NCBI GenBank assembly: GCA_035763745.1
Contig: DASUAO010000020.1
Location: 1 to 64,000 of the forward strand
Direction of reading: 5' to 3'
Origin: DASUAO01 sp035763745
GTDB lineage: Bacteria > Actinomycetota > Acidimicrobiia > IMCC26256 > PALSA-555
DNA: 64,000 nucleotides
Positions within the stretch are counted from its first letter, which is position 1. Each line of letters opens with the position of its first letter. Positions 23,832 to 32,585 of this stretch are shown here, in pieces. The notes below the pieces were generated by a model. It saw nothing but the letters and a program-made list of their open reading frames with translations. It had not been told where the DNA came from and did no database searches. The translations under genes and the position numbers were made by a program.

Positions 23832-25208
23832 GTGGCGGTCGCGGATCGGAAGTCGTCGGCGCGCTCGACGCCCTACGCGATGAATCCGCAGTTCCCCGAC
23901 CGCGTCCCCAAGGAGCGCTACTTCGACCCGGACTTCTTCCGGATGGAAGCCGAGCTCCTGTGGCCGCGCGTCTGGCAGATGGCGTGTCGCCTCGAGGAGA
24001 TCCCGCAGCCACGTGACTTCGTCGAGTACGAGTTCCTCGACCAGTCCGTCGTCGTGGTCCGGACCGACGACCTCGGTGTACAGGCGTTCCAGAACTCGTG
24101 CCGTCATCGGGGCGTCAAGGTCATCGAGGGTCGGGGGACGTGCGAGCGCGGGTTCACCTGCCCGTTCCACGGTTGGTGCTACGGCGCCGACGGGAAGAAC
24201 ACGGCCGTGCCCCGGCGGCGGGGGTTCTCGGAGCACAACCTCGAGCCGGGGGACATCGACCTCATCCCGGTCCGTTGCGAGGTGTGGGGCGGATGTGCCT
24301 GGGTGAACCTCGACGACGACGCGCCGCCGCTGCGTCAGTGCCTCGACCCGGCCGCGACGATGCTCGACGCGTGGAAGGTGGAGTCACTGAGGACCGAGTG
24401 GTGGTATGCGTGCCGGCTCCCCGTGAACTGGAAGCTCGCGATCGAGGCGTTCGTCGAGATGTACCACGTGGTCGAGACCCATCCGCAGCTCGCCATCCCC
24501 GGGATGCGGCACTCGCTGCACGACGGAGAGGCCTTCGACCCGCGCGCGTTCATCGACGCGGAGCTCCAGTACCTGCAGGTGATGAGCGACGGCATGGCCG
24601 GGATGGTGCACGCGAGCGACGTGCGCGTCGCCGAGAGCCTGCGCGACCTCGAGCTACCCGCCGACGACCCGAAGCTCGCGATCACGACCTGGAACCGTGC
24701 GCTGAACGACGCGGTGATGAGCGCCCACGAGGCCGCGGGGTCGGACATGCCGGACCTCAACGATCTCGACGAGCGCGGCATCAACCTCTCGTTCTTCTCG
24801 TGCTTCCCGCACGCGTTCGTGTTGCCCATGTACAGCAGCGCGTCTGCGTACCGGTTCCGGCCGGTCGGCCCCGAGGAGACGCTCATGGAGATCTGGTCGC
24901 TGACGCGGTCGCCCGAAGGCGAGGAACGGCCGAAGCCCACTCCACCCGAGGTCTGGGAGTGCGATGACGATCGGTGGCCACCGATCCCCACCCAGGACTT
25001 CTCGAACCTGCCGAGACAGCAGCAGGGCCTGCACGCGCAGGGCTTCGAGTACATGCGGCTGAACGAGAAGCTGGAGGGACACATCTCCAACTTCCAGCGC
25101 ACCATCGACGGCTTCCTCGACGGCCGCCCCTACGAGCAGCTGCTCAACGCGCTGCAAGCGGTCAACGGGTATCCCTTCGAACAGCCGATCCTCGACCTGG
25201 AACTCTGA
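23832..25208 (+). CDS. Rieske non-heme iron oxygenase, large subunit
   Basis: A 458-residue ring-hydroxylating-type oxygenase. The Rieske [2Fe-2S] ligands are CRHRG (near residue 90) and CPFHGW (near 110). The mononuclear iron site follows as EAFVEMYHVVETHP near 207-218, with two histidines and a distal acid expected. The length fits a homo-oligomeric alpha subunit. GTG 23832 is preceded by GAGAGGGG. The reductase and ferredoxin are not encoded nearby. It is followed after 1 bp by a SnoaL-like gene. It would hydroxylate an aromatic or alicyclic ring at the head of the pathway. Confidence 0.93.
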   Translation: MAVADRKSSARSTPYAMNPQFPDRVPKERYFDPDFFRMEAELLWPRVWQMACRLEEIPQPRDFVEYEFLDQSVVVVRTDDLGVQAFQNSCRHRGVKVIEGRGTCERGFTCPFHGWCYGADGKNTAVPRRRGFSEHNLEPGDIDLIPVRCEVWGGCAWVNLDDDAPPLRQCLDPAATMLDAWKVESLRTEWWYACRLPVNWKLAIEAFVEMYHVVETHPQLAIPGMRHSLHDGEAFDPRAFIDAELQYLQVMSDGMAGMVHASDVRVAESLRDLELPADDPKLAITTWNRALNDAVMSAHEAAGSDMPDLNDLDERGINLSFFSCFPHAFVLPMYSSASAYRFRPVGPEETLMEIWSLTRSPEGEERPKPTPPEVWECDDDRWPPIPTQDFSNLPRQQQGLHAQGFEYMRLNEKLEGHISNFQRTIDGFLDGRPYEQLLNALQAVNGYPFEQPILDLEL

Positions 25209-25209
25209 C

Positions 25210-25605
25210 ATGAGCACGAGCTTCGCCGACGTCGCCGAGGGCATCCGCGCCGCGATCGCCGCGTACACCCAGGCCCTCGACGACGGTCGCACCGACGACA
25301 TCGTCGCCACCTTCTGTCCCGACGGGGCGGTGGACATCCCCGGCATGGGCACCCACGAGGGCCACGACGCGCTCCGCGACGCCTACACGCGTTGGAAGCC
25401 GCGTCGGCCCCAGCGACACCTCGTGGTGAACACGCTCGTCACCGAGTGGGACGACCACGAAGCCCGCGCGACGAGCGACGTCGTCTTCCTCCTCCAGGGC
25501 GATGCCGGCTGGGCGGTCCAGGTCGTCGGGCGCTACCAGGACACGCTGCACCACGTCGACGGCACCTGGCGCTTCCACCGCCGGGTCGCCGAGTTCGTCA
25601 CGTAG
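25210..25605 (+). CDS. SnoaL-like / NTF2-like protein
   Basis: A 131-residue cone-shaped-fold protein with AAYTQALDDGRTDDIVATFCPDGAVDI at its start (residues 15-40), a motif of SnoaL-like ketosteroid-isomerase relatives, then WAVQVVGRYQDTLH and WRFHRRV at the end. These are typically small isomerase, dehydratase or beta-subunit-like proteins. Its start is 1 bp after the Rieske stop, so the two are translated together; it could act as the small subunit of that oxygenase or on its product. No catalytic aspartate can be fixed. Confidence 0.8.
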   Translation: MSTSFADVAEGIRAAIAAYTQALDDGRTDDIVATFCPDGAVDIPGMGTHEGHDALRDAYTRWKPRRPQRHLVVNTLVTEWDDHEARATSDVVFLLQGDAGWAVQVVGRYQDTLHHVDGTWRFHRRVAEFVT

Positions 25606-25810
25606 CGCGCTGCGGTCGACGTCAGGCGCCCGGCCGTCAATGCGGGCGCCCAGAGCCGTTCTCCTTCAGGAGTGAAGAGCGAGATCGCCTCCGTTGCGGG
25701 CAGCGGAAGCTCGAACTGGCCCGACGAAGCGTGTCCCACGATTCCGGGACCCTACCGGCTCGCATTCGGGCTTCTCTCCCGCTTCGTCGTTCCTCTACGG
25801 TGCTCGCATC

Positions 25811-27013
25811 ATGTCTCCGGAGGCGGCGGTGGAAGTGGAGTACATCCTGCGTGGGGGAGAGCTGTGGCGTGAGCCGTGGGAGGACTATCGACGGTTGCGG
25901 GACCACAGCCCGGTGCATCGCGCCGAGGATCCGGAGTACGGCGAGTTCTTCGTGCTCTCGCGTTTCGACCACGTGTTCGACGCGGTCCGTGACACCCAGA
26001 CGTTCTCCTCGGCCCAGGGACTGACGCTCGATCCCGACGCGATGGCCGCCTTCGCGGGACGCGCCGCACCCATCGTGATGATGGATCCCCCCGACCACAC
26101 CGCGATGCGCCGGCTGGTGGGGCGACCGATGACCCCGCGGAGCGTCGCCGAGATCGAGCCCGAGGTCGCAGCGGTCATCGAGTCCCACCTCGACCGGATC
26201 GCCGACGCGCCGGGCGAGATCGACATCATCGAGGCGCTCTTCAAGCCGCTCCCGAGCTATGTGGTCGCCCACTACCTGGGGGTTCCACCTGGGGACCGAG
26301 CTCGCTTCGACGAGTGGACGGCCGCGATCGTGGCTGCGAGCGCGTCGGGGGAGGTGGCGAACGCTGCGGCAGCGTTCGGCGATCTGTTCGAGTACGCGTC
26401 CCGACTCATCGAGCTACGTCGTGCCGATCCCGGTGACGACCTCGTGTCCGAGCTGGTGGCGGCGGGCGAGGCGCGCGCCGACGCCTCGTGGATCGTCGGC
26501 TTCGTGTTCACGATGGTCACGGGTGGGAACGACACGACGACCGGACTCCTCGGGGGAGCCGCCGAGCTCCTCACTCGGGACCGCGCCCAGCGCCGGCTGC
26601 TTCTCGACGAGCCTTCACTCGTGCGCCCCGCCGTCGACGAGTTCCTGCGGCTGACCAGCCCGGTGCAGAACCTGGCCCGCACGACCACGCGTGACGTGAT
26701 CATCGACGGGGAGACGATCCCGAAGGACCGCAAGGTCATGCTCCTCTACGGCTCCGCGAACCGCGACGAGCGGGAGTTCGGGCCGACTGCCGCCATACTC
26801 GACGTGAGGCGTCGAAGCCCGCGCATCGTGAGCTTCGGATACGGAGCACACCACTGCCTCGGCGCCGCGGCAGCCCGGCTTGCCGGCGGGCTCGCACTCG
26901 AGGGCCTGCTGCGCCGCTTCCCCGATTTCGAAGTGGACGCGGATCGCGGTCGCTTCGCTCCGGGCCCGTTCGTACGGCGCTACGAGGCGCTGCCCTTCGT
27001 GAGGAGCCCATGA
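25811..27013 (+). CDS. Cytochrome P450
   Basis: A 400-residue P450. Motifs are MMDPPDHTAMRRLV (C-helix), the I-helix TGGNDTTTGLL near 235, the K-helix with EFLR near 279, and the heme loop FGYGAHHCLGAAAARL with the cysteine near 350. In-frame codons upstream to 25694 exist, but the normal family N-terminus starts at SPEAAVEVEYILRGG, favouring ATG 25811. It is followed by a crotonase 79 bp downstream. It is not closely similar to the P450 at 6351. No operator of the shared type lies upstream. Confidence 0.92.
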   Translation: MSPEAAVEVEYILRGGELWREPWEDYRRLRDHSPVHRAEDPEYGEFFVLSRFDHVFDAVRDTQTFSSAQGLTLDPDAMAAFAGRAAPIVMMDPPDHTAMRRLVGRPMTPRSVAEIEPEVAAVIESHLDRIADAPGEIDIIEALFKPLPSYVVAHYLGVPPGDRARFDEWTAAIVAASASGEVANAAAAFGDLFEYASRLIELRRADPGDDLVSELVAAGEARADASWIVGFVFTMVTGGNDTTTGLLGGAAELLTRDRAQRRLLLDEPSLVRPAVDEFLRLTSPVQNLARTTTRDVIIDGETIPKDRKVMLLYGSANRDEREFGPTAAILDVRRRSPRIVSFGYGAHHCLGAAAARLAGGLALEGLLRRFPDFEVDADRGRFAPGPFVRRYEALPFVRSP

Positions 27014-27092
27014 CGATGCTCGATCGCCGCATCCGTCTCTGCACGGTCGACGTCGAGGCGGCCCCGCGCCGAGCGATGGCAGACTGCGCTGC

Positions 27093-27875
27093 GTGACCGA
27101 TGGTGAGCCCACAGGGCTGCGAGAGGAGCGGGTAGGGAGGGTCGGGGTCCTGACCCTCGATCGGCCGGAGGTGCGCAACGCGCTGTCTCCCGCGCTCCTC
27201 GGTGCCATGCAGCACGCGCTCGACGACCTCGCATCCGACGACGACGTCGGCGCGGTGGTCCTCACCGGAGCCGGCGATCGGGCCTTCTGCTCCGGCATGG
27301 ACCTCAAGGCGTTCGCTGCATCCACGCCTGGCGACGAGGTCGGGTTCCGCGTGGAGCCGGGTGACCCGGTGCTCCCCTGGGACTACCCCAAGCCCATGGT
27401 CGCGGCGGTGAACGGCGCCGCGGTCGCCGGGGGCTTCGAGCTCGTGCTCGCGTGTGATCTCGTCGTCGCGTCTGTCGACGCGACGTTCGGGCTGGCCGAA
27501 GTCCAGCGTGGGCTCATCGCCGCCGGCGGGGGGACCATGCTCGCGACCCGCATCCCACTGGCGGCGGCGCTCGAGATCACGCTCCTCGGCGAGCGGATCA
27601 CCGCCTCGCGTGCCTACGAGCTGGGGCTCGTGAACCGACTGGTGACAGCCGACGCGGTGCTCGACACCGCACTCGAGCTCGCCGATCGGCTCGCCGGCAA
27701 CGGTCCGCTCGCGATGCGGCTCACGAAGCGCCTCGTGCGCGGAGCAGTCGATGCAGGGCCCGACCGTGGTCGTCCGAGTCGCGCCGAGATCGAGGAGATC
27801 TTCGCGAGTGCCGACGCGCAGGAGGGCGCCCTCGCGTTCGTCGAGAAGCGCGAGCCCCGGTGGACCGGCCGATGA
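27093..27875 (+). CDS. Enoyl-CoA hydratase/isomerase (crotonase family)
   Basis: A 260-residue crotonase with VGVLTLDRPEVRNAL, FCSGMDLKAF (near residue 67), GGFELVLACDLVV (near 113) and FGLAEVQRGLIAAGG (near 132); both glutamate positions are present. The closing EKREPRWTGR matches the family tail, as in the paralogue at 18260. The GTG start follows a CAGACT -10-like box. The ATGA overlap with the next gene indicates co-translation with the quinone oxidoreductase. Confidence 0.9.
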   Translation: MTDGEPTGLREERVGRVGVLTLDRPEVRNALSPALLGAMQHALDDLASDDDVGAVVLTGAGDRAFCSGMDLKAFAASTPGDEVGFRVEPGDPVLPWDYPKPMVAAVNGAAVAGGFELVLACDLVVASVDATFGLAEVQRGLIAAGGGTMLATRIPLAAALEITLLGERITASRAYELGLVNRLVTADAVLDTALELADRLAGNGPLAMRLTKRLVRGAVDAGPDRGRPSRAEIEEIFASADAQEGALAFVEKREPRWTGR

Positions 27876-28855
27876 AGGCACGTGCCGTCAGATGCCGGGA
27901 GTACGGGCAACTCTCGAACCTGGTCGTCGAGTCGATCGAGCTACCCGACCCCGGCGCAGGCGAGGTCCTCGTGGAGGTGCACGCTGCCGCAGTCAACTTC
28001 CCGGATGTCCTCATCGTGGCGAACGAGTACCAGATTCCCGCTCCGCTCCCGTTCACCCCGGGGAGCGAGCTCGCGGGGGTCGTGGCAACCGTCGGCGAGG
28101 GAGTCGACGATCTCGCGCCGGGTGACCATGTCTTCGGACAGGTGTTCGTCGGCGCGTTCGCCGAGCGGATCGTCATGCCGGCCGCGTCGCTCCAACGGAT
28201 CCCGTCGGGAATCGACGCTGCGTCGGCCGCTGCGTTCGGTGTTGCGTACACGACCGCATATCACTCGCTCCGCACGATCGCCGACGTGCAACCGGGGAAC
28301 TGGGTGCTCGTGCTCGGCGCCGCGGGCGGGGTCGGTCTGGCCGCCGTCGAGGTCGCGGCGGCGCTGGGCGCGCGCGTCATCGCTGCCGCGTCCTCACCGG
28401 AGAAGCTCGAGCAGTGCCGGGCCAAGGGCGCGACCGAGGTCATCGACTACGAGCGAGAGGACCTCAAGAACCGGAGCAAGGACATCAGCGGCGGCGGTGT
28501 CGACGTGGTGATCGACCCCGTCGGCGGCGCGTACACCGAGCCCGCGCTCCGGGCCACCCGATGGGGCGGGCGCTACGTCATCGTCGGGTTCGCCGCGGGT
28601 GACATCCCCAAGATCCCGGCCAACTTGATCCTGCTCAAGGGCCCGATCGTGCGCGGGTTCACCCTTCAGGGCATCGCGCAGTTCGCACCCCGCGAGCGCG
28701 AGCGCGACCTGGCCGAGCTGTTCGAGCTGTTGCGAACCGGTGCCGTGCGTCCCCACGTGTCCAAGGTCTTCGGGCTCGATGACGTCGAGCAGGCGATGGC
28801 CGAAGTTGCCGAGCGAAAGGTGATCGGCAAGGTCGTGATCGACCCGCGGCGGTAG
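27872..28855 (+). CDS. Quinone oxidoreductase-like MDR dehydrogenase (zinc-independent)
   Basis: A 327-residue medium-chain dehydrogenase. It has VHAAAVNFPDVLIVANEYQ, the NADPH motif LGAAGGVGLAAVEVA near residue 147, and no zinc ligands at the usual cysteines, which is typical of quinone oxidoreductases and enoyl reductase-like enzymes. The start overlaps the crotonase stop as ATGA (27872-27875). The next gene is a similar enzyme, so there was an old duplication. It reduces an alpha,beta-unsaturated carbonyl or quinone; the exact substrate is not clear. Confidence 0.9.
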   Translation: MKARAVRCREYGQLSNLVVESIELPDPGAGEVLVEVHAAAVNFPDVLIVANEYQIPAPLPFTPGSELAGVVATVGEGVDDLAPGDHVFGQVFVGAFAERIVMPAASLQRIPSGIDAASAAAFGVAYTTAYHSLRTIADVQPGNWVLVLGAAGGVGLAAVEVAAALGARVIAAASSPEKLEQCRAKGATEVIDYEREDLKNRSKDISGGGVDVVIDPVGGAYTEPALRATRWGGRYVIVGFAAGDIPKIPANLILLKGPIVRGFTLQGIAQFAPRERERDLAELFELLRTGAVRPHVSKVFGLDDVEQAMAEVAERKVIGKVVIDPRR

Positions 28856-28868
28856 TGAGGAGGCCCGC

Positions 28869-28874
28869 TAGCGT
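28869..28874 (+). promoter_or_regulatory. -10 box for the second quinone oxidoreductase
   Basis: TAGCGT ends 8 nt before the ATG at 28883, consistent with a very short or absent leader. Confidence 0.4.
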
Positions 28875-28882
28875 CGCCGACC

Positions 28883-29872
28883 ATGCAGGTGTGGCGGGTC
28901 GAGCGACACGGTGAGCCGCTCGACGCCCTGCAGCTGGCAGAGGTCGACACGCTCGTACCCGGTGCCGGTGAGCTGCGACTGCGCGTCGGCGCCGCTGCGG
29001 TGGGGCTTCCGGACGTGTTGATGTGCCGCGGCACCTACCCGCTGACGCCGCCACTTCCGTTCGTGCCCGGTCAGGAGGTGTGCGGGGTGGTGGATGCCGT
29101 CGGCGCGGGTGTCGGCGTTCCGATCGGCACGCGGGTGATGGCGGTCACGAGCTTCATGGACGGACGCGGCGGGTTCGCCGAGTCGACCATCGCCCCTTCC
29201 GGGACGGCCTACCGCGTCCCTGACGACATGAGCGATGCCGACGCGGCCGCCTTTCGCATCGGGTACTCGACCGCCTGGATCGGCCTGGTGCGGAGGGGTG
29301 CGCTCGCGGCCGGGGAGTCGTTGCTGGTGCTGGGGGCGGCCGGAGGCTCGGGGGCGGCCGCGGTGCAACTCGGTCGTGCGCTCGGCGCGCGCGTGATCGC
29401 TGTCGCGAAGGGTGCCGAGCGGTGCGCGTTCTGCACGCGACTCGGTGCCGACGTCGTGATCGACCGCGCCACCGAGTCCGTGACCGGTTCGGTGCTCACC
29501 GCCACCGACGGCCGGGGCATCGACCTCGTCTACGACCCGGTGGGGGGAGAGTCGGCCGCGGAGGTGGCGCGCGTCCTGGCGCCGGGCGGCCGGCTCCTCG
29601 CCGTCGGGTTCGCGAGCGGGGCGTGGGCCCAACCCCCGACGCACGACCTCGTGCTTCGCAACGCGTCGCTGGTGGGGGTGTACGCAGGAGGTCTCTCCCG
29701 CGAGGAGAGCGAGTCCGATCACGAGGCGCTGCTGGCGCTCGCAGCCGACGGCGCGCTCGCCGGGACCCCCACCCCCGTGACGTTCGATCGACTCCCCGAG
29801 GCCGTCGAGTCGGTCGCGGAAGGGTCGGCCGTCGGCAAGGTCGTCGTACGCGTGCGAGACGACCGGGGGTAG
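28883..29872 (+). CDS. Quinone oxidoreductase-like MDR dehydrogenase, second copy
   Basis: A 329-residue relative of the preceding gene, with VGAAAVGLPDVLMCRGTYP, the cofactor motif LGAAGGSGAAAVQLG near residue 151 and YDPVGGESAAEVARVL near 218. Zinc ligands are absent. It begins 27 bp after the first copy. Sequence divergence suggests separate substrates. Its stop abuts the convergent acetolactate decarboxylase stop with no gap. Confidence 0.88.
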   Translation: MQVWRVERHGEPLDALQLAEVDTLVPGAGELRLRVGAAAVGLPDVLMCRGTYPLTPPLPFVPGQEVCGVVDAVGAGVGVPIGTRVMAVTSFMDGRGGFAESTIAPSGTAYRVPDDMSDADAAAFRIGYSTAWIGLVRRGALAAGESLLVLGAAGGSGAAAVQLGRALGARVIAVAKGAERCAFCTRLGADVVIDRATESVTGSVLTATDGRGIDLVYDPVGGESAAEVARVLAPGGRLLAVGFASGAWAQPPTHDLVLRNASLVGVYAGGLSREESESDHEALLALAADGALAGTPTPVTFDRLPEAVESVAEGSAVGKVVVRVRDDRG

Positions 29873-30676
29873 TCAGTCGGCGTCGATCCGCGGTCCCTCC
29901 GCCGCTCGGATGGCGTCGCGATCGGCGCCCCCGGGTTCACCGAGCCCCATTCCCTCCGGGAGCTCGAGGTGGAGCTCGTCAGCACCGTCGATGGCGAGGT
30001 CACCCTCGACGAGCGTCGCCGCGAGGACGTGCCCACCCTGGTTCCGATCGTCGGACAGGAAGTGGAGGTGGTAGCCGGGAACGTCGAGTCCGGCCGCCGC
30101 GTCCGGGAACCGGAAGCCGACGAGGGTGCCGCGTGCGCTCGCCACGGTCCATTCGGTCTGGTGCCTCGTGACCTCCACGAGCGAGGGGTAGGGCGGCGTC
30201 TGGGCATGCACGCTCCGCAGCCGCAGCTCGGTGAACGTGCCATCGACACGCACCGCGACGACGGGCTCGGTCGTCGACGCGAGCGCATCGAGCACGCCAT
30301 CGATGTCGGCGAGCACCCGGGGTCCGTCCACGTGCACAGCGGTCCGAGGTGAGAAGCGACACAGCACCGCGAACGGTGTGCGGGTCTCGGGCGGGACGGC
30401 ACGGACGCGACCACTGCCGTCGACCACCCAGCACTCGCCGTCGAGGACGATCAGCTCGCCGCCGAGGTGCTGGACGGTCCCGATCCCGTGGTCGCCGTGT
30501 GCGAGCAGCTCGCCGAGGGTCACGTCGCCGTCGTAGCGACCACCGAGCAGCGCGTCGAGCGTCCCGGCCTGCCAGACGACGTGCTCCGCCGTCGGGTCAT
30601 GGGCGAGCCCGGCGCGACGAAGGGCCCGCACGTGGAGCGCTCCGATGAGTCGGTGATCGATGACATCGACGGCCAT
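29873..30676 (-). CDS. budA: Alpha-acetolactate decarboxylase
   Basis: A 267-residue zinc enzyme that converts 2-acetolactate to acetoin. It carries the family pattern GTLDALLGGRYDG (about 34-46), HGDHGIGT near 58, VLDGECWVV near 73 and the metal-binding GYHLHFLSDDRNQGGHV near 203-219, which holds the three zinc histidines. TACCCT (30683-30688) ends 6 nt before the ATG at 30676, so the transcript is probably leaderless. Neither acetolactate synthase nor butanediol dehydrogenase is adjacent; the fused E1 at 12188 could in principle use acetoin. Family call is strong, role in this locus is uncertain. Confidence 0.9.
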   Translation of the reverse strand: MAVDVIDHRLIGALHVRALRRAGLAHDPTAEHVVWQAGTLDALLGGRYDGDVTLGELLAHGDHGIGTVQHLGGELIVLDGECWVVDGSGRVRAVPPETRTPFAVLCRFSPRTAVHVDGPRVLADIDGVLDALASTTEPVVAVRVDGTFTELRLRSVHAQTPPYPSLVEVTRHQTEWTVASARGTLVGFRFPDAAAGLDVPGYHLHFLSDDRNQGGHVLAATLVEGDLAIDGADELHLELPEGMGLGEPGGADRDAIRAAEGPRIDAD

Positions 30677-30682
30677 GGGACG

Positions 30683-30688
30683 AGGGTA
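30683..30688 (-). promoter_or_regulatory. -10 box for acetolactate decarboxylase
   Basis: TACCCT on the minus strand, 6 nt from the ATG; no Shine-Dalgarno sequence is present, so the start is likely leaderless. Confidence 0.5.
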
Positions 30689-30747
30689 GGCCCCGCCGAT
30701 CGCGGTCCGACCCGAGCTTTGCGTCAGGGGACCGCTACAACAGGGCC

Positions 30748-31203
30748 ATGGCCAGATACGTCGTCCACGTCCGCACACCTCGCCCGCCGGCAGACGCCTT
30801 CGCCTACATGGCGGACCTCCGGAACTTCGCGGAGTGGGACCCCGGCGTCACCGCCGTGGATCAGACCGAAGGTGATGGGCCGGGCCCGGGGGCCGTCTTC
30901 GCCGTGACCGTGAAGGCGTTCCCGAAGCCCCTCGTCCTGCGCTACCGAACGACCAGCTATGAGCCGCCCACCAGCGTCGTCGCCGACGCGCAGTCTCGGA
31001 GCCTCCGCTCGCTCGACACCATCACGGTCCGTGCCGACGGCGCCGGCTCGATCGTCACCTATGACGCGAGCCTCACGCTCAGCGGGATCCTCGGCCTCGC
31101 GAACCCGCTCCTGGGGCTCGTCTTCTCGCGGATCGGCGACCGCGCCGCCGCCGGGTTGCTCCGCGTGCTCGACGGTGAGCGCGTCGACGAGCCACTCGCA
31201 TGA
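30748..31203 (+). CDS. SRPBCC family protein
   Basis: A 151-residue START-like protein with the opening RTPRPPADAFAYMADLRNFAEWDPGV, typical of the actinobacterial polyketide-cyclase-type SRPBCC proteins, and a C-terminal hydrophobic helix around ANPLLGLVFSRIGDRAAAGL. It likely binds a lipid-like ligand. The gene overlaps the following SDR as ATGA, an arrangement often seen for this type of SRPBCC/SDR pair. Confidence 0.82.
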   Translation: MARYVVHVRTPRPPADAFAYMADLRNFAEWDPGVTAVDQTEGDGPGPGAVFAVTVKAFPKPLVLRYRTTSYEPPTSVVADAQSRSLRSLDTITVRADGAGSIVTYDASLTLSGILGLANPLLGLVFSRIGDRAAAGLLRVLDGERVDEPLA

Positions 31204-32183
31204 AGCTCCGCGACGCGGCCGATGCGGTGCTCGAAGCTCCGATCCTCACCAGCTTCACGAAGGTCGGCTACGCAGCCCGCAAGCGGCTCGACGACTGGAC
31301 GCCGGTCGACTCCTATGACCTCCACGGCCGGGTCATCGTGCTCACGGGCGCGACGTCCGGACTGGGTCGAGCGGCCGCCGAGCAGCTCGCCCGCGTGGGG
31401 GCGACCCTCGTGCTCGTGGGGCGGCGAGCCGACAGGAACGAGAGCGTGGTCTCACAGATCGTCGATGCCACCGGGAACCCACGGGTGACCCAGGTGCCCG
31501 CCGACCTCGGCGACCTCGACCAGGTCCGGGAGCTCGCACGGCAGGTCCTCTCGGAGCATGACCGCGTCGACGTCCTGATCCAGAACGCAGGGGCGCTCAC
31601 GGCCGAACGCCGCGAAGCTCCTGACGGCACGGAAGCGACCGTCGCGAGCCAGGTCGTCGGGCCGTTCCTCCTCACGACCCTGCTCCTCGACCGGCTCGCC
31701 ACCTCGGCGCCCTCGCGGGTGCTCACGATGTCGTCCGGGGGGATGTACACGGCAGGCCTGACCGTCGCGCGGCTCCAGATGGACGCGGCCGACTACAAGG
31801 GCGCTGAGCAGTACGCGCGTGCCAAGCGGGCCCAGGTGACGCTCAACGAGATGTGGGCGGAGCGCGTCGGCGACCGTGGCATCCATTTCCACGCGATGCA
31901 CCCGGGATGGGCCGACACCCCCGGCGTCGAGGAGTCGCTCCCGACCTTCTCCAGGGTCATGGGCCCACTGCTGCGGAGCCCCGAGCAGGGTGCGGACACG
32001 CTCGTGTGGCTTGCTGCGGATCCGGCGCCACTCGAGTCCAACGGCGGGTTCTGGCTCGACCGGCGCCGTCGATCGATCCACAAGCTCCCTCGGACCAAGG
32101 CGACCGACACACCGGAGCGGCGGCGCGAGCTGTGGGACTGGGTCGTCGAGACCTGCGGGGAAGATCCCGCGGCCAAGTCCTGA
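31200..32183 (+). CDS. Short-chain dehydrogenase (DHRS12/retinol dehydrogenase-like)
   Basis: A 327-residue SDR with an N-terminal extension of about 45 residues before the cofactor loop TGATSGLGRA (near 50). QNAG near 125, a SSGGMYT serine strand near 180 and the catalytic YARAKRAQV near 205 follow. The family is the DHRS12-like branch that often sits behind an SRPBCC gene in actinobacteria. ATGA overlap with that gene indicates co-translation. The substrate is probably lipid-derived. Confidence 0.88.
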   Translation: MKLRDAADAVLEAPILTSFTKVGYAARKRLDDWTPVDSYDLHGRVIVLTGATSGLGRAAAEQLARVGATLVLVGRRADRNESVVSQIVDATGNPRVTQVPADLGDLDQVRELARQVLSEHDRVDVLIQNAGALTAERREAPDGTEATVASQVVGPFLLTTLLLDRLATSAPSRVLTMSSGGMYTAGLTVARLQMDAADYKGAEQYARAKRAQVTLNEMWAERVGDRGIHFHAMHPGWADTPGVEESLPTFSRVMGPLLRSPEQGADTLVWLAADPAPLESNGGFWLDRRRRSIHKLPRTKATDTPERRRELWDWVVETCGEDPAAKS

Positions 32184-32204
32184 CCGCTCCCGCCGAGTGA
32201 GGCG

Positions 32205-32348
32205 TCAGGCCGGGGGATGCGCGGCGCGCGCGGACGCGTCGTCCCGAGCCTGCAATTTCTCGAACTGCGTCAGTCCGAAGAGGAAGACGCCGGTCATCGC
32301 GATCACGAACACGACGGCGCCGATGCTGAAGAGCAGGGCCAGACTCAT
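32205..32348 (-). CDS. Small membrane protein (47 aa)
   Basis: A 47-residue protein with one hydrophobic segment (about residues 4-26, ALLFSIGAVVFVIAMTGVFL) and a polar C-terminus. It begins at an ATG (32348) that overlaps the preceding small gene's TGA as ATGA. The frame could be extended upstream, but coding potential and the overlap favour this start. No family is recognised; the KstR-type box upstream of the operon links it to sterol or lipid catabolism. Confidence 0.6.
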   Translation of the reverse strand: MSLALLFSIGAVVFVIAMTGVFLFGLTQFEKLQARDDASARAAHPPA

Positions 32349-32542
32349 CGCTTGTCCTCCCCCACGAGCATCAGTGCTCCGAGCGAGAGGATCGACGGTA
32401 CCCACAGGCCGACGAAGATGCCTTGCGACTTGTTCTCGGCGAGGAAGAAGAGACTCACCGAGAGCAGGAACGAGGCGAACGCAGCGAACAACAGCAGCAG
32501 CTTGATGGCTGCGAACCGCGAGAGTTGTGGACGGCGTGGCAT
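32345..32542 (-). CDS. Small membrane protein (65 aa)
   Basis: A 65-residue protein with two predicted transmembrane segments (about residues 11-32 and 40-58), separated by a short AENKSQG loop, and a basic N-terminus. GGAGG lies 8 nt before the ATG at 32542. It is first of a two-gene operon with the 47-aa protein. No family is recognised. The perfect KstR-like palindrome at 32586-32599 is 44 bp upstream. Confidence 0.65.
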   Translation of the reverse strand: MPRRPQLSRFAAIKLLLLFAAFASFLLSVSLFFLAENKSQGIFVGLWVPSILSLGALMLVGEDKR

Positions 32543-32585
32543 TGCCGGGCCTCCAGTGGATGTCGGCGATTGGCTGACGAAGCAA

